From Affinundibacterium nitidum (GTDB lineage Bacteria; Pseudomonadota; Gammaproteobacteria; Burkholderiales; Burkholderiaceae_D), in assembly GCF_014284155.1 (NCBI RefSeq), contig NZ_JACOFZ010000001.1:1196545-1260544 (forward strand): 64,000 nucleotides of DNA, given 5' to 3'. Positions within the stretch are counted from its first letter, which is position 1; each line of letters begins with the position of its first letter. The position numbers and the translations under genes are program-made. Below, one piece after another: positions 25,548 through 35,216 of the stretch. Below the pieces are notes generated by a model. The model saw nothing but the letters and a program-made list of their open reading frames with translations, was not told the DNA's origin and searched no databases.

Positions 25548-28500
25548 CTAAATCGAAAATGCCAGATTCAACGAGTTGCCCGAACTATCCGATACCCCGA
25601 CTAAAGTGATAATGTCACCACCTGCGACGGTGGTGCCGGTGCCAAGTAGCAGGGTCAGTTGCGTGCCATCACTGCTCCAAGTCGCCATCGCACCAGTACC
25701 AAAAATATGACCATTGGTGACCGTTAAATTCGCCAAAGTGATCGCTTTATTTGTTGCTTCCGAAATTATAAAGATATAGGTATCACCGACACTTACAGTA
25801 CCAGAGGTGTCGGCGTCAGAATATGCAGGCAAACCCACGGCCGCGGGCATACTGGTCTCTAGCGTTGTGGTTAAGCTACCGCCGATTGCCCCTGCGTTCC
25901 CAGCAATATCAATGACTCTAGCAGAGATATTCTTGACACCATCGCTGCCCCAACCTGCCCCTGATGGAATCGTCACATTCGCACTGCCTGCCAAGATTTC
26001 GGCGCCAGTTAAGGTATGCAATACAGGAGTAGTAAAAGAAGCGCCGCCTAGTAAAATTTCAAGACTATCATTTGCCACCGCGCCAGTGCCCGCAAGATCA
26101 ACGGTCGCGACCACACCTGCTGTCTTTTCAGCGGCATTGATGCCGCTTGCCGCCACAGCAACTCCCACCGCGTTGCTGGGAGCGGTAGGTGCGGTCGTAT
26201 CCAAACTCACTGTCACTGATCCGCCCTTCGTTCCAACATTGCCAGCGAGATCTGTCACGCTATAAGTTAAAGTGTGACTGCCTTCGGCTCCCCAGATGGC
26301 ACTGCTTGGTACCGTAAAATTAAAGGTGCCCGCGGTAATTTCAGCTCCGCTCAGTACATGGCTCACTGGGGTCGAGAAGGCCACCCCATCAATAAACAAA
26401 TTGGCAGTATCGCCCGCCACAGCTGAAGTCCCACTTAGCGAGGCGGCAACCGTTACCCCTGCTGCCTTTTCCGTCGCACTTATCCCGTTTGTTGCTGCCG
26501 CAACGGTCATCGCTGCAGAGGGCGTGCTTGGAGGAGTCGTATCCAAGATCGTCACAGAAACTGAGCCGGTAGCCGAGCTAGCATTACCAGCCGCATCGGT
26601 GATTTTCGCGGTTAAGGTTTTAGCCCCATCAGCTCCCCAGCCACTAGCAGAAGCAATCGTGAGACTTGCGAGTTTGGCTGTGACCTCTGCACCAGTGATT
26701 GTATGTGTCACAGGTGTCGTAAATGAATTTCCAGCAATCAAAATTTCAACGACATCTCCTGCAACAGCCGCCGTCCCCGTCAAATCTACATCAACATTAA
26801 CTCCCGCCGTTTTCTCAGCCGCAGTGATACCTCCGCCGCCATTGGCCGCAACCACTAAGGGACTGGTTGGCCCTGTTGGCGCCGAAGTATCTACATTCAC
26901 AGTCAACACACTACCAGCTACACCTATATTGCCCGCGAAGTCTGTTACACGGGCCGTCAGATTTTTACTGCCATCCGTACCCCAACCAGATGCGCCGGGT
27001 ACCACGATATTTACAAAGCCATTACTGATGTCAGTTGATCCTATTGTCTGAACGGCGGGCGTAGTAAATGCGGCACCGCCTAATAGAATTTCAAGCTTAT
27101 CGCCAGAAACGGCACCCGTTCCTGTGAGATCAACCAATACATTTACACCGGCGGCGAGCTCGCTTGCATTAATACCCGACGTCGCTGCACTGACGACCAA
27201 CGCGTTGCTTGGTGCGGTCGGCGCGGTGGTGTCCAATAAGATAGTATTCGCTCCACCAGGCAGGCTAGAGTTACCTAAGGCATCAGTGATCGAAGCAGTC
27301 AGCACTTTACTGCCGTCGAGTCCCCACCCTGCGCCACTGGGAATGATCAATGTCGCTAATTTTGCTGTAATTTGCGCCGGCGTAAGTACTTGGGTGACTG
27401 GCGTTGAAAAAGCCATACCGTTCAGCAATAGATTGAGTGTATCGCCCGCCGCCGCGCTGGTGCCAGTCAAGTCAACGCTTACACTAACACCGGCCGTTTT
27501 CTCGGTATTATTAATGCCATTTGAACTGGCAGGAATAGTCAAGGTGCTGCCAACGGCACCGGGTGGGCTACCATCTAAAGCGACCGTGGCTGAACCTGCA
27601 GCTGTACCTAAATTTCCGGCTGGATCAATAAAACGCGCTGTCAGGATTTTATTGCCGTCCGCACCCCAGCCATCGTTGGTGCCAATCGTCAAAGTCACGC
27701 TTTGCGCAGTGATTTCGGTCGGTGTAAGGGTGAACTTTACTGGCGTTGTAAATGCTGTTCCACCTACTAACAATTCAACCGTATCACCTGCTGTTGCAGT
27801 GGTGCCTGCTAGGCTAACCACCACCGCCACGCCCGCTGCCCGTTCAGTCAAACTTATTCCACCTCCTGCATTCGCCGCGACGCTTAACGCATTCGTCGGC
27901 CCTGCTGGGGCGACGGTATCCAAGGTCACTGAAAGCGAGGCACTGCTAGCACCCACGTTGCCAGCAATATCCAACACTCGTGCCGAGATCAACTTAGTTC
28001 CATCGATACCCCATGCAGCAGTACCAGGAATGATGATAGTTGCTGAACCATTAGAAATATCTGTACCGCTTAAGGTTTGTAAAATTTGGGGAGTAAGCGC
28101 TGCGCCGCCCATCAGAATCTCAATACTGTCACCAGCAACGGCAGACGTTCCTGTCAAATCAACCAAGACGGCGACACCTGCCGTCTTCTCACTCAGGCTA
28201 ATGCCGTTAGTCGCAGCGGCGACGCTCAAAGCATTCGTCGGTGCATTAGGTGCTTTGGTGTCGACTGTCAGAGAGAGAGCACCGCCAGCTAATCCAAGAT
28301 TTCCCGCCGCGTCAGTGACGGTTGCTGTCAAGGTCTTGATCCCATCTAAACCCCATACTGCACCGGCAGGGATTTTGATCGTAGCCGAATTCGCAGTAAC
28401 TTGAGTCGCTTTCAAGACCGTGCTCACGACCGGACTAAAATTCGCACCATCAATCATGATGCTAACAAGGTCACCCACTAAAGCGTTGGTACCAGTCAAG

Positions 28501-30152
28501 TTCACTACAACATCGACGCCGGCAGCAATTTCCGCCGCACTGATGCCATTTAATGCAGCGGCCACTGTTAAACTCGAATTTTGTGAATTGGGTGGCACGC
28601 TATCCAACGTTACTTTTAGATTTCCACTGGCTAGACTCACATTCCCTGCAACATCAAAAAAACGCGCGGTAATAATGCGGTCGCCATCGGTATTCCCCCA
28701 AGCTGTATCATTTGGCGCGATTGTTACCGTCGCAGATTTATTTGTAATCTCACTTGCGGTGAGAATATGCATGGTTGTGTTGGTGAAGGGCTTGCCATCA
28801 ATCAGTAATTCAACTGAATCACCGACCTGAGTATTGGTTCCCGTCAAATTGACGATCACATCGACTACGCCAGCTTTTTCGGAGGGGCTGATGCCGCCAG
28901 TTGATACTGGCATGACCAAGGGATTACTCAAAGCTGCTGGTATCGTTGCATCCAAATTCACTGTCAGGGCGCCACCGATCCCCCCGATGTTGCCAGAGAT
29001 GTCGGTAACCCGCGCCGCCAGTGTTTTTTCACCGTCGAGGCCCCAATTGGCAGCGCCAGAAATCGTAATCATGACATAACCTGCTTTGACGTCCGTCTCC
29101 GTCAGCACCGCGGAAGCCGTTGGCGAAAACACCTGACCTCCATTGAGGACCTCAATTTTGTCACCTGCAAATGCCTGAGTTCCTGCGAGATCAACTTTAA
29201 CCACCACGCCAGCGGACTTTTCCGCCGCATTGATACCGTTACTAGCAACGGCGATCGAGATCGGATTCGTTGGTGTACCGGGCGGAAGTTGATTCAAAAT
29301 GACATTCAAATCACCACCCGCGAGGCCTTGCACGCCTGTCGTATCGCGCACAAAAACGTTCAATAATTTGCTTCCATCATTTCCCCAATTGGTACCCGCA
29401 GGGACTAATAAGGTCACTTTCTGCGCTTTGATATCGGCATCAGTCAAGATTTTTGTGACTGGGACGGTAAAAGAAACACGATCGAGCAGCAACTCCAAAA
29501 CATTATTGACCGCGGCATTGGTTCCTTTCAAATCGACAACAACGGAAATTCCCGCTTTCACTTCGTTCGAGCTAATTCCATCGGCAGCTGCTGGCACTGC
29601 AATCGCATTCACAGGAGCGCCCAGACCAATACCCGTAACGCTTGAATTCATCGCATTTTTTGCGATCGTAATAGTAGTGGGGTCTGCATTCACGCTCGCC
29701 ATCAAACTCTTCAGATAGGAAGGTGAAAAATCAGCCCTTTGTACATTTTGCTGATCAACGGCAAACTGCGCGACAGAGAGTCGATTGACAATATATGCTT
29801 TCCCCAGCGTGCCATCGGGCGTGGCCAAGCCAGTATTAATCATCGTCATCACCAACTTGCCGCGACTAGAACCATTCGCTAACTCAGCTGACCAATATTT
29901 GAGGCCTTCAACATCAGGTGATTTACCAAAAACATTGACATAAATAAGCGTGACAAAAGAGTCATTGGTCAAACCCTCGGGATAAATTGCCTTCACAATA
30001 TCGAGCGAAAAAACCGTTTCTAGTACGTTTTCAAACGATTTACCGTTGGCCAATTGCAGCAACCAGTAGTCGAGACCACTCTTTTCTGGCGCTCGAATGA
30101 ACGCTGCCAAATACATTTTGATCAATTCGGTTTGATAATTTATCCCAGCCAT
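25548..30152 (-). CDS. Giant DUF4214 + Ig-like-repeat surface protein
   Basis: The product is 1,534 residues when started at ATG 30152, which has GAGAGA 4 nt upstream and gives MAGINYQTELIKMYLAAF, the usual DUF4214 N-terminus. A GTG at 30185 lacks a ribosome-binding site. DUF4214 covers about 1-180. Eleven Ig-like repeats of about 113-117 residues follow (pattern NGIS..EK.AGV.V.VDLTGT.AV.GD....WG.DG.K.LTA.V.D.AGN). A distinct C-terminal domain begins AYSDADTSGTVSVGDTYIF. It has no Sec signal and a hydrophobic C-terminus (NLAFSI), consistent with type I secretion, but no T1SS genes are nearby. It is probably an adhesin or biofilm protein. Confidence 0.85.
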   Translation of the reverse strand: MAGINYQTELIKMYLAAFIRAPEKSGLDYWLLQLANGKSFENVLETVFSLDIVKAIYPEGLTNDSFVTLIYVNVFGKSPDVEGLKYWSAELANGSSRGKLVMTMINTGLATPDGTLGKAYIVNRLSVAQFAVDQQNVQRADFSPSYLKSLMASVNADPTTITIAKNAMNSSVTGIGLGAPVNAIAVPAAADGISSNEVKAGISVVVDLKGTNAAVNNVLELLLDRVSFTVPVTKILTDADIKAQKVTLLVPAGTNWGNDGSKLLNVFVRDTTGVQGLAGGDLNVILNQLPPGTPTNPISIAVASNGINAAEKSAGVVVKVDLAGTQAFAGDKIEVLNGGQVFSPTASAVLTETDVKAGYVMITISGAANWGLDGEKTLAARVTDISGNIGGIGGALTVNLDATIPAALSNPLVMPVSTGGISPSEKAGVVDVIVNLTGTNTQVGDSVELLIDGKPFTNTTMHILTASEITNKSATVTIAPNDTAWGNTDGDRIITARFFDVAGNVSLASGNLKVTLDSVPPNSQNSSLTVAAALNGISAAEIAAGVDVVVNLTGTNALVGDLVSIMIDGANFSPVVSTVLKATQVTANSATIKIPAGAVWGLDGIKTLTATVTDAAGNLGLAGGALSLTVDTKAPNAPTNALSVAAATNGISLSEKTAGVAVLVDLTGTSAVAGDSIEILMGGAALTPQILQTLSGTDISNGSATIIIPGTAAWGIDGTKLISARVLDIAGNVGASSASLSVTLDTVAPAGPTNALSVAANAGGGISLTERAAGVAVVVSLAGTTATAGDTVELLVGGTAFTTPVKFTLTPTEITAQSVTLTIGTNDGWGADGNKILTARFIDPAGNLGTAAGSATVALDGSPPGAVGSTLTIPASSNGINNTEKTAGVSVSVDLTGTSAAAGDTLNLLLNGMAFSTPVTQVLTPAQITAKLATLIIPSGAGWGLDGSKVLTASITDALGNSSLPGGANTILLDTTAPTAPSNALVVSAATSGINASELAAGVNVLVDLTGTGAVSGDKLEILLGGAAFTTPAVQTIGSTDISNGFVNIVVPGASGWGTDGSKNLTARVTDFAGNIGVAGSVLTVNVDTSAPTGPTSPLVVAANGGGGITAAEKTAGVNVDVDLTGTAAVAGDVVEILIAGNSFTTPVTHTITGAEVTAKLASLTIASASGWGADGAKTLTAKITDAAGNASSATGSVSVTILDTTPPSTPSAAMTVAAATNGISATEKAAGVTVAASLSGTSAVAGDTANLFIDGVAFSTPVSHVLSGAEITAGTFNFTVPSSAIWGAEGSHTLTYSVTDLAGNVGTKGGSVTVSLDTTAPTAPSNAVGVAVAASGINAAEKTAGVVATVDLAGTGAVANDSLEILLGGASFTTPVLHTLTGAEILAGSANVTIPSGAGWGSDGVKNISARVIDIAGNAGAIGGSLTTTLETSMPAAVGLPAYSDADTSGTVSVGDTYIFIISEATNKAITLANLTVTNGHIFGTGAMATWSSDGTQLTLLLGTGTTVAGGDIITLVGVSDSSGNSLNLAFSI

Positions 30153-30662
30153 AATCTCTCTCACCAATCCCTTATTGTCGGCCACAAATCACGCGAACCG
30201 CGTCCCGACATTCACCCTCGATTGACAAACCTCATGCGAGACAGTTCCTGCGTCCCGCGCATCTTGTTTAATAACGGCTCATTTAATGGATTACTTTAAG
30301 GAAATATCGAATTCCTCGACCATGTTTTCCAGTCGCTTCATGATTTTTCAAGTTACCAATTGCTATTGAACCAGCATTGGTATTTGCATCCATACCCCAG
30401 AATCTAGCTTGGTCGAAAAAAGTGTATTCAATTTCGATAACAAGCCGATAAAAACAGCCCTTCTCTCTTATTCAGAAATACAAATACATACTAGACTGCC
30501 ACTGAAGAATATTTTCTATCGGTGATACTATCGATATTAAATTTTAGGCATTTATTTTTTAATCGTAACGAGACATCCTCTCCTCTTCTGAAATTGGACA
30601 TCTCGCTTTTAAACTATCTTTACGCGGTTTCCTTGGCTATGTACATTCGACAAAAACTCGCA
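30153..30662. other. Divergent intergenic region between the giant Ig protein and the RCC1 lipoprotein
   Basis: About 500 bp, AT-rich after 30290, without a supportable gene. An upstream reading frame continues in frame into the RCC1 gene from 30522, but its residues are not signal-like and lack a ribosome-binding site. A small hairpin GGAA..TTCC lies near 30300-30315. The gap presumably holds the promoters of both surface proteins. Confidence 0.4.
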
Positions 30663-32054
30663 ATGAAATTCAAGTTCTTTTCTCTCGCCGCTTTGTTGTT
30701 GCTTCTAAGTGCCTGCGGAGGCAAAGACTCGACGACAAGTACCAGCACAACACCGACCGTCAGCCTTGTGAGTTTAGCGATAACCCCTGCGAACTCAACG
30801 ATTGCACTTGGATCAACTCAACAATTCACCGCAACAGGCACGTATTCAGACGGCAGCACCGCTGCAATTACCAAAGACCTTGCCTGGACTGCTGGTGGCA
30901 CGGTCGCCAGCATTACGTCTGGCACTGGCATTGCTACTGGTTTGAGCCTTGGGACAGATACGATTACCGCCACCGTCGGCAAAATTACCAATACTACCAA
31001 GCTGGTTGTTCAAGGTCCGTATCTCAGCGCCGCAGGCGGTGGTAGTCACTCAATCATTTTGAAGTCAAATGGAACCATTTACAGTGCTGGCTTGAACCGC
31101 AATGGTCAACTTGGCGATAGCACTTCAATTGACAAAGCTAGCCTCACTCAAATCGGGACCGCTAATATCTGGACTGTCGTTAGCGCTGGCGAATTCCACA
31201 CCTTGGCACTGAGAAGCGACGGGTCACTTTGGGCATGGGGTTTTAATCAAAATGGACAATTAGGCGATGCTAGCCTCATCGACAAAAATACGCCGGTAAA
31301 AATTGGTACCTCGAGTTGGATCGCGATTGCTGCTGGAAAATCTCATTCGGTCGGCGTCAAAAAAGATGGAACCCTGTGGGCATGGGGTCGTAATTTCAAC
31401 TCGCAATTGGGAGATGGCACTGTGATTGATCGTGTCGAGCCAGTGCAGATTGGTACAATTAAGACATGGACTAGCGTCGCTGCCGGCGCTGGTCACAGCC
31501 TGGCAAGACGCTCAGACGGCACCATCTGGGGATGGGGCAATAACACCAACGGGCAAGTCGGCGTAGGCCCCACACTTAATGTCTTAGCTCCCACCCAAAT
31601 CGGTACCTCAACTTGGGTCTCAATCGCTGCGGGAAGTAATTACAGTACCGCTATCCGCGCAGATGGTGCGCTTTTTAGTTGGGGCGCAAACGAACTAGGT
31701 CAACTTGGAAATGGCGCCTTATCGGATAGGCTCAACCCTAGTCAAGTTGGAACCTTAAACAACTGGGCGATGGTTAGCTCAGGTGACAAACACAGCATCG
31801 CACTGAAAACCGATGGCACCATTTGGTCATGGGGTGCCAACACGGAAGGTCAACTCGGCATTAACAATACGATCACACAACTAACACCGGTGATGATTGG
31901 CGATGCTAAAAACTGGAAAAGTATCGCCACAGGCGCCTCACATAGTTTGGCGGTGAAGGCAGATGGCACTTTATGGGTATGGGGTAGAAATCTCGACGGC
32001 CAACTTGGGGACGGTAAGCGCCTCAACTTAGCGGTGCCCACAAACCTGCCGTAG
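30663..32054 (+). CDS. RCC1-repeat lipoprotein with an Ig-like (BIG_2) domain
   Basis: A 463-residue lipoprotein. The start is placed at ATG 30663, giving MKFKFFSLAALLLLLSACGG with lipobox LSAC; longer in-frame versions spoil the signal peptide. A BIG_2-type Ig domain spans about residues 38-118 (LAITPANSTIALGSTQQF). Seven RCC1-like blades follow, each with G..HS.A...DG.LW.WG.N..GQLGDG, enough for a complete seven-bladed propeller. A surface-exposed or periplasmic protein-interaction role is likely. The divergent neighbour is a giant Ig-repeat protein, so the two may be co-regulated surface components. Bacterial RCC1 proteins have no common known function. Confidence 0.85.
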   Translation: MKFKFFSLAALLLLLSACGGKDSTTSTSTTPTVSLVSLAITPANSTIALGSTQQFTATGTYSDGSTAAITKDLAWTAGGTVASITSGTGIATGLSLGTDTITATVGKITNTTKLVVQGPYLSAAGGGSHSIILKSNGTIYSAGLNRNGQLGDSTSIDKASLTQIGTANIWTVVSAGEFHTLALRSDGSLWAWGFNQNGQLGDASLIDKNTPVKIGTSSWIAIAAGKSHSVGVKKDGTLWAWGRNFNSQLGDGTVIDRVEPVQIGTIKTWTSVAAGAGHSLARRSDGTIWGWGNNTNGQVGVGPTLNVLAPTQIGTSTWVSIAAGSNYSTAIRADGALFSWGANELGQLGNGALSDRLNPSQVGTLNNWAMVSSGDKHSIALKTDGTIWSWGANTEGQLGINNTITQLTPVMIGDAKNWKSIATGASHSLAVKADGTLWVWGRNLDGQLGDGKRLNLAVPTNLP

Positions 32055-32207
32055 CGCTTTTTCCACAGTTGTTAGCAGTAACGGTCCTTTTTACAGTGGT
32101 TCACAACTGTTTGCGGCTGAAAAGAAAGACAAAAATAATTTACGTGTTAAATTCCGCTAGAATAAGTCGATAGAGAAATATGATTTGGCTTTCACGGAAT
32201 TCCCACT

Positions 32208-33008
32208 TTGCATTTGCTTAAGCTTACCCGTTTTTGTCTTGCTCTCAGCTGCAGCCTTTTCTGTTCAGGAACGCTGTCGGCGCAAGCCATGCCAACTCCG
32301 AATACCAATACACTAACTGTGCTGATGGCAGAACAACGCGGCGATCGCGATCAGGTTCTCCCTCTCACCAAAAATGTCATCCAACTTTTCAATTACCTTG
32401 AAGACACTACCAAACTAAAGATTGAAGTGCGTCGCTACCCTTGGCGACGCGTCTTACATAATGCTGAAAATGGCGAAGGCTTTATCTTCGGCATTTATAA
32501 GACCATCGAACGCCAGCAAATCTATAGCTTTTCTGAGCCGGTCTACTCTGACAAAATCTGGCTCATGACGCGTTGTGAAGATCATCTCAACTACAATGGT
32601 TTACCAGACCTCAAGGGCAAAACTATAGGCATTGTTCAAGGCTCTAGTGCTGGTGACGAATTTGATAGCCAAGTCAACGTTTTGTTCAAGCCTGAATACA
32701 ACACAAGTAGTCTAGCAGGTCGTTTTTCAAAGCTTTACCAAAAACGAATGGACGCCTTCTTGTTATACGATCCAAGAACTAATCTAAAAGAGATGCAAAA
32801 AGAATTCAATCAAATCTATGCAACTGATATTGATGAATATCGCAAGAAAAAAAATGATATCTTTTGCATTCTCCCGAAACCAATCAATGTTATTGACGCC
32901 CACTTTGCTATGAGCATTCGTGGTGATAAAGCGCTACTCGAAAAGCTCGACCGTGCATTACAGCAAGCGCGCAAAAGTGGCGAACTAGATCGTATCTTCT
33001 CCAAATAA
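32208..33008 (+). CDS. Periplasmic solute-binding-like protein (SBP family 3-like)
   Basis: A 266-residue protein with a signal peptide (LALSCSLFCSGTLSAQA, cleavage near residue 27). The start codon appears to be TTG 32208; CGGAA lies upstream. It shares with the protein at 22333-23121 the segment RYPWRRVLHNAENGEGFIFG, then KTIERQQIYSFSEPV, and LKGKTIGIVQGSSAGDEFDS. No transporter partner is encoded nearby. It ends 12 bp before the DyP peroxidase gene, so the two may be co-transcribed. Ligand unknown. Confidence 0.75.
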   Translation: MHLLKLTRFCLALSCSLFCSGTLSAQAMPTPNTNTLTVLMAEQRGDRDQVLPLTKNVIQLFNYLEDTTKLKIEVRRYPWRRVLHNAENGEGFIFGIYKTIERQQIYSFSEPVYSDKIWLMTRCEDHLNYNGLPDLKGKTIGIVQGSSAGDEFDSQVNVLFKPEYNTSSLAGRFSKLYQKRMDAFLLYDPRTNLKEMQKEFNQIYATDIDEYRKKKNDIFCILPKPINVIDAHFAMSIRGDKALLEKLDRALQQARKSGELDRIFSK

Positions 33009-33020
33009 TTTTCAACAGCT

Positions 33021-33911
33021 ATGGCGCACTATCAAGTAGGCATTTTGGCGGGTATTCCGGCTCACGCAGAATATTTATTTTTTCAACTTCAACAAGAAAC
33101 AGCCGCACAAGAGATAAAGAGCGCCCTAGAGAAAATCAAACACCTCGTAGACGGCGACATGCTCGTGTTGGGTCTAGGCCACGATCTTTGCCAGCAGTTG
33201 CATCTCCATGTTCCGGCACTCAAACATTTCTCGATCGAGGCGACAACAGGCACAAGTGAAACTCAGAGCGCCCTCAACAAAAACGCTGATTTGTGGTGTT
33301 GGCTTCGCAGCGATGAACGCGGTGAATTAGTGGAATGTCAAAGACAACTAGAGAGCTTACTCGAACCATATTTCACGCTACATGATCAAGTCTCGGCATT
33401 CCGCTACCAAGGTGGGCGTGATCTCACCGGTTACGAAGATGGTACAGAAAATCCGGTCGGTGAGGATGCACTAGCCACTGCATTTGTAAATGATCCAAAC
33501 TCTCCTCTACATGGTTCTAGTTTTGTCGCTGTTCAGCAGTGGCAGCATCAGATGCAACACTTCCATGCGTTGGCGAGAGCGCAACAAGACAATATCATCG
33601 GCCGTCGCAAAAGTGACAACGAAGAACTCGAAGACGCACCGGAGAGCGCCCATGTGAAGCGCACGGCACAAGAGAGCTTTGCACCCGAAGCCTTCGTCTT
33701 GCGCCGCTCAATGCCTTGGGCTCAGCAATCCAAAGCAGGTCTTTTATTCACGGCATTTGCGACATCGTTCGACGCCTTCGAAGCACAGTATCGTCGCATG
33801 TTGGGCAATGAGGATGGTATCGTTGATGCGATATTTAGCATTTCGCAGCCAATCAACACGCATTATTTTTGGTGCCCCGCATTACAAAACGGCGAACTCG
33901 CTTTTGGTTGA
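33021..33911 (+). CDS. DyP-type (YfeX-like) heme peroxidase
   Basis: A 296-residue dye-decolorising peroxidase family protein. The family signature GxxDG appears as GYEDGTENP near residues 138-146, supplying the distal Asp. The proximal heme-ligand His is probably in ESAHVKRTAQES near 211, and the conserved distal Arg is in LRRSMPWAQ near 230. No Tat or Sec signal, so it is cytoplasmic as for YfeX/class P. It follows the solute-binding-like gene after 12 bp; no clear Shine-Dalgarno is visible. A long inverted repeat separates it from the convergent exporter operon. Confidence 0.9.
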   Translation: MAHYQVGILAGIPAHAEYLFFQLQQETAAQEIKSALEKIKHLVDGDMLVLGLGHDLCQQLHLHVPALKHFSIEATTGTSETQSALNKNADLWCWLRSDERGELVECQRQLESLLEPYFTLHDQVSAFRYQGGRDLTGYEDGTENPVGEDALATAFVNDPNSPLHGSSFVAVQQWQHQMQHFHALARAQQDNIIGRRKSDNEELEDAPESAHVKRTAQESFAPEAFVLRRSMPWAQQSKAGLLFTAFATSFDAFEAQYRRMLGNEDGIVDAIFSISQPINTHYFWCPALQNGELAFG

Positions 33912-33931
33912 ATTAGAACTGAGAGTTCAAT

Positions 33932-33965
33932 AGAGATTCGCTAGCGATAAATCGAGCGAATCTCT
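33932..33965. terminator. Inverted repeat between convergent genes, possible bidirectional terminator
   Basis: A perfect 11-bp stem, AGAGATTCGCT with AGCGAATCTCT, and a 12-nt loop sit 20 nt after the DyP stop and 15 nt after the permease stop. There is no pronounced T-run on either side, so termination efficiency is uncertain. Confidence 0.55.
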
Positions 33966-33980
33966 TCAAATCACCGCAGT

Positions 33981-35216
33981 CTAGCCATCACTACGCAAGG
34001 CAGCAATCGGATCTAAAGTTGAGGCTTGTTTTGCTGGGAACACACCAAATACTAAACCCACAGCGACACACATCGCTACCGCTGTGAACAGGCTTAAGGG
34101 TGACCAAGCGACAGACCATCCAGCTAGGCTAGCAATACTGTAGGCCGCAATAATTCCCAGAAGCAGACCTAGCAACGCGCCACTGACCGCGATCACTAAA
34201 GCCTCAGCCAAAAACTGTTCGACCACGTCGCGACGTCGTGCGCCAAGTGCGCGTTTCAAACCGATTTCGCGTCGGCGTTCCAATACGTTGGCCAGCATAA
34301 TATTCATAATGCCGATGCCACCAACCAAAAGAGATACTGCTGCAATCGAACTCATGACAATAGTGAAAATTTTCTGCGTCTGCTGGTTTTGACGATACAG
34401 CCCCATCGGCACAATCAGATTTGTATCGTCCGCGCCAGCGTGTCGTTGTTGGATCAATGTTTGCAATACACGCGCAGCGCTATCTGGTGCCGATTTTCCA
34501 TCCAGCCGCAGACTAATACCATCGACTTCATCCTCAATTTGCGTGAAGAAGAAACGTGCACGACCACTCTCCCACGGTACAAATAGGCGTTCATCATCGA
34601 GGCCTAGTTTGATGCCCTCAAATTCGCTTTTGCCCGCACTACGATCGGCTAATACACCAACAACTTCAAGCCAGGTATGGTTGAGCTTAATACGTTCGCC
34701 AACAGGATTGATGTCACCAAACAAAGTCTTGGCAAGGCGAGCTCCTATCACGCAAACAGGCGCCAGGGTATCGCCATCTTCATTGACGAACCAGCGTCCA
34801 TTCGTAACTTGCAAACCGCCATGTTCAGCATAGCTTGTCGATACCGCAAAAGCGCGTCCTTGCTCGATACTGGACTGAAAAACCAATTGATCCACTTTGA
34901 TTTCTTTTTTTAATGCTACCGATTGCGCACCAGGTACTACCGCCATCGCGGCCGTAGCATCAGCTGCAGATAGGCCTAGCGAGCGTGTACGAATCTCTTT
35001 CAACTTATCAGTCGGAATCGTTTTACTTTCGACGATGACATTATTAAGCCCTAACTCGGCCACTAAACGCAAAGCTTCGCGTTTACTCCCTTCACCTACG
35101 GCCAACATGGCAACAATCGCGGCCACCCCGAAAATCATTCCCAACAAAGTTAAACCTGTGCGAAGTTTGCGACGTTTGAGTTCAACCACTGCTTCCAGAA
35201 TCAAAGCGCGATTCAT
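33981..35216 (-). CDS. MacB-like ABC transporter permease (FtsX family)
   Basis: A 411-residue permease with MacB topology. TM1 is near 18-40 (GLTLLGMIFGVAAIVAMLAV), followed by a large periplasmic MacB core domain (about 45-280). Three C-terminal helices form the FtsX domain, with LVGGIGIMNIMLANVLERR near 293-311 and RRREIGLKRALGA after it. There is no fused ATPase; the ATPase is a separate first gene. Its start overlaps the stop of the lipoprotein adaptor by 4 nt. It belongs to a type VII mechanotransmission ABC system, exporting an unknown substrate or extracting lipoprotein-like cargo. Confidence 0.88.
   Translation of the reverse strand: MNRALILEAVVELKRRKLRTGLTLLGMIFGVAAIVAMLAVGEGSKREALRLVAELGLNNVIVESKTIPTDKLKEIRTRSLGLSAADATAAMAVVPGAQSVALKKEIKVDQLVFQSSIEQGRAFAVSTSYAEHGGLQVTNGRWFVNEDGDTLAPVCVIGARLAKTLFGDINPVGERIKLNHTWLEVVGVLADRSAGKSEFEGIKLGLDDERLFVPWESGRARFFFTQIEDEVDGISLRLDGKSAPDSAARVLQTLIQQRHAGADDTNLIVPMGLYRQNQQTQKIFTIVMSSIAAVSLLVGGIGIMNIMLANVLERRREIGLKRALGARRRDVVEQFLAEALVIAVSGALLGLLLGIIAAYSIASLAGWSVAWSPLSLFTAVAMCVAVGLVFGVFPAKQASTLDPIAALRSDG

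Noticed and set aside
25807-29718. Series of long plus-strand ORFs (up to 426 codons) antisense to the Ig-repeat protein
   Set aside because: They arise from the biased codon use of the repeated Thr/Ala/Gly/Val-rich minus-strand gene. They are themselves repetitive, lack ribosome-binding sites and have no family features.
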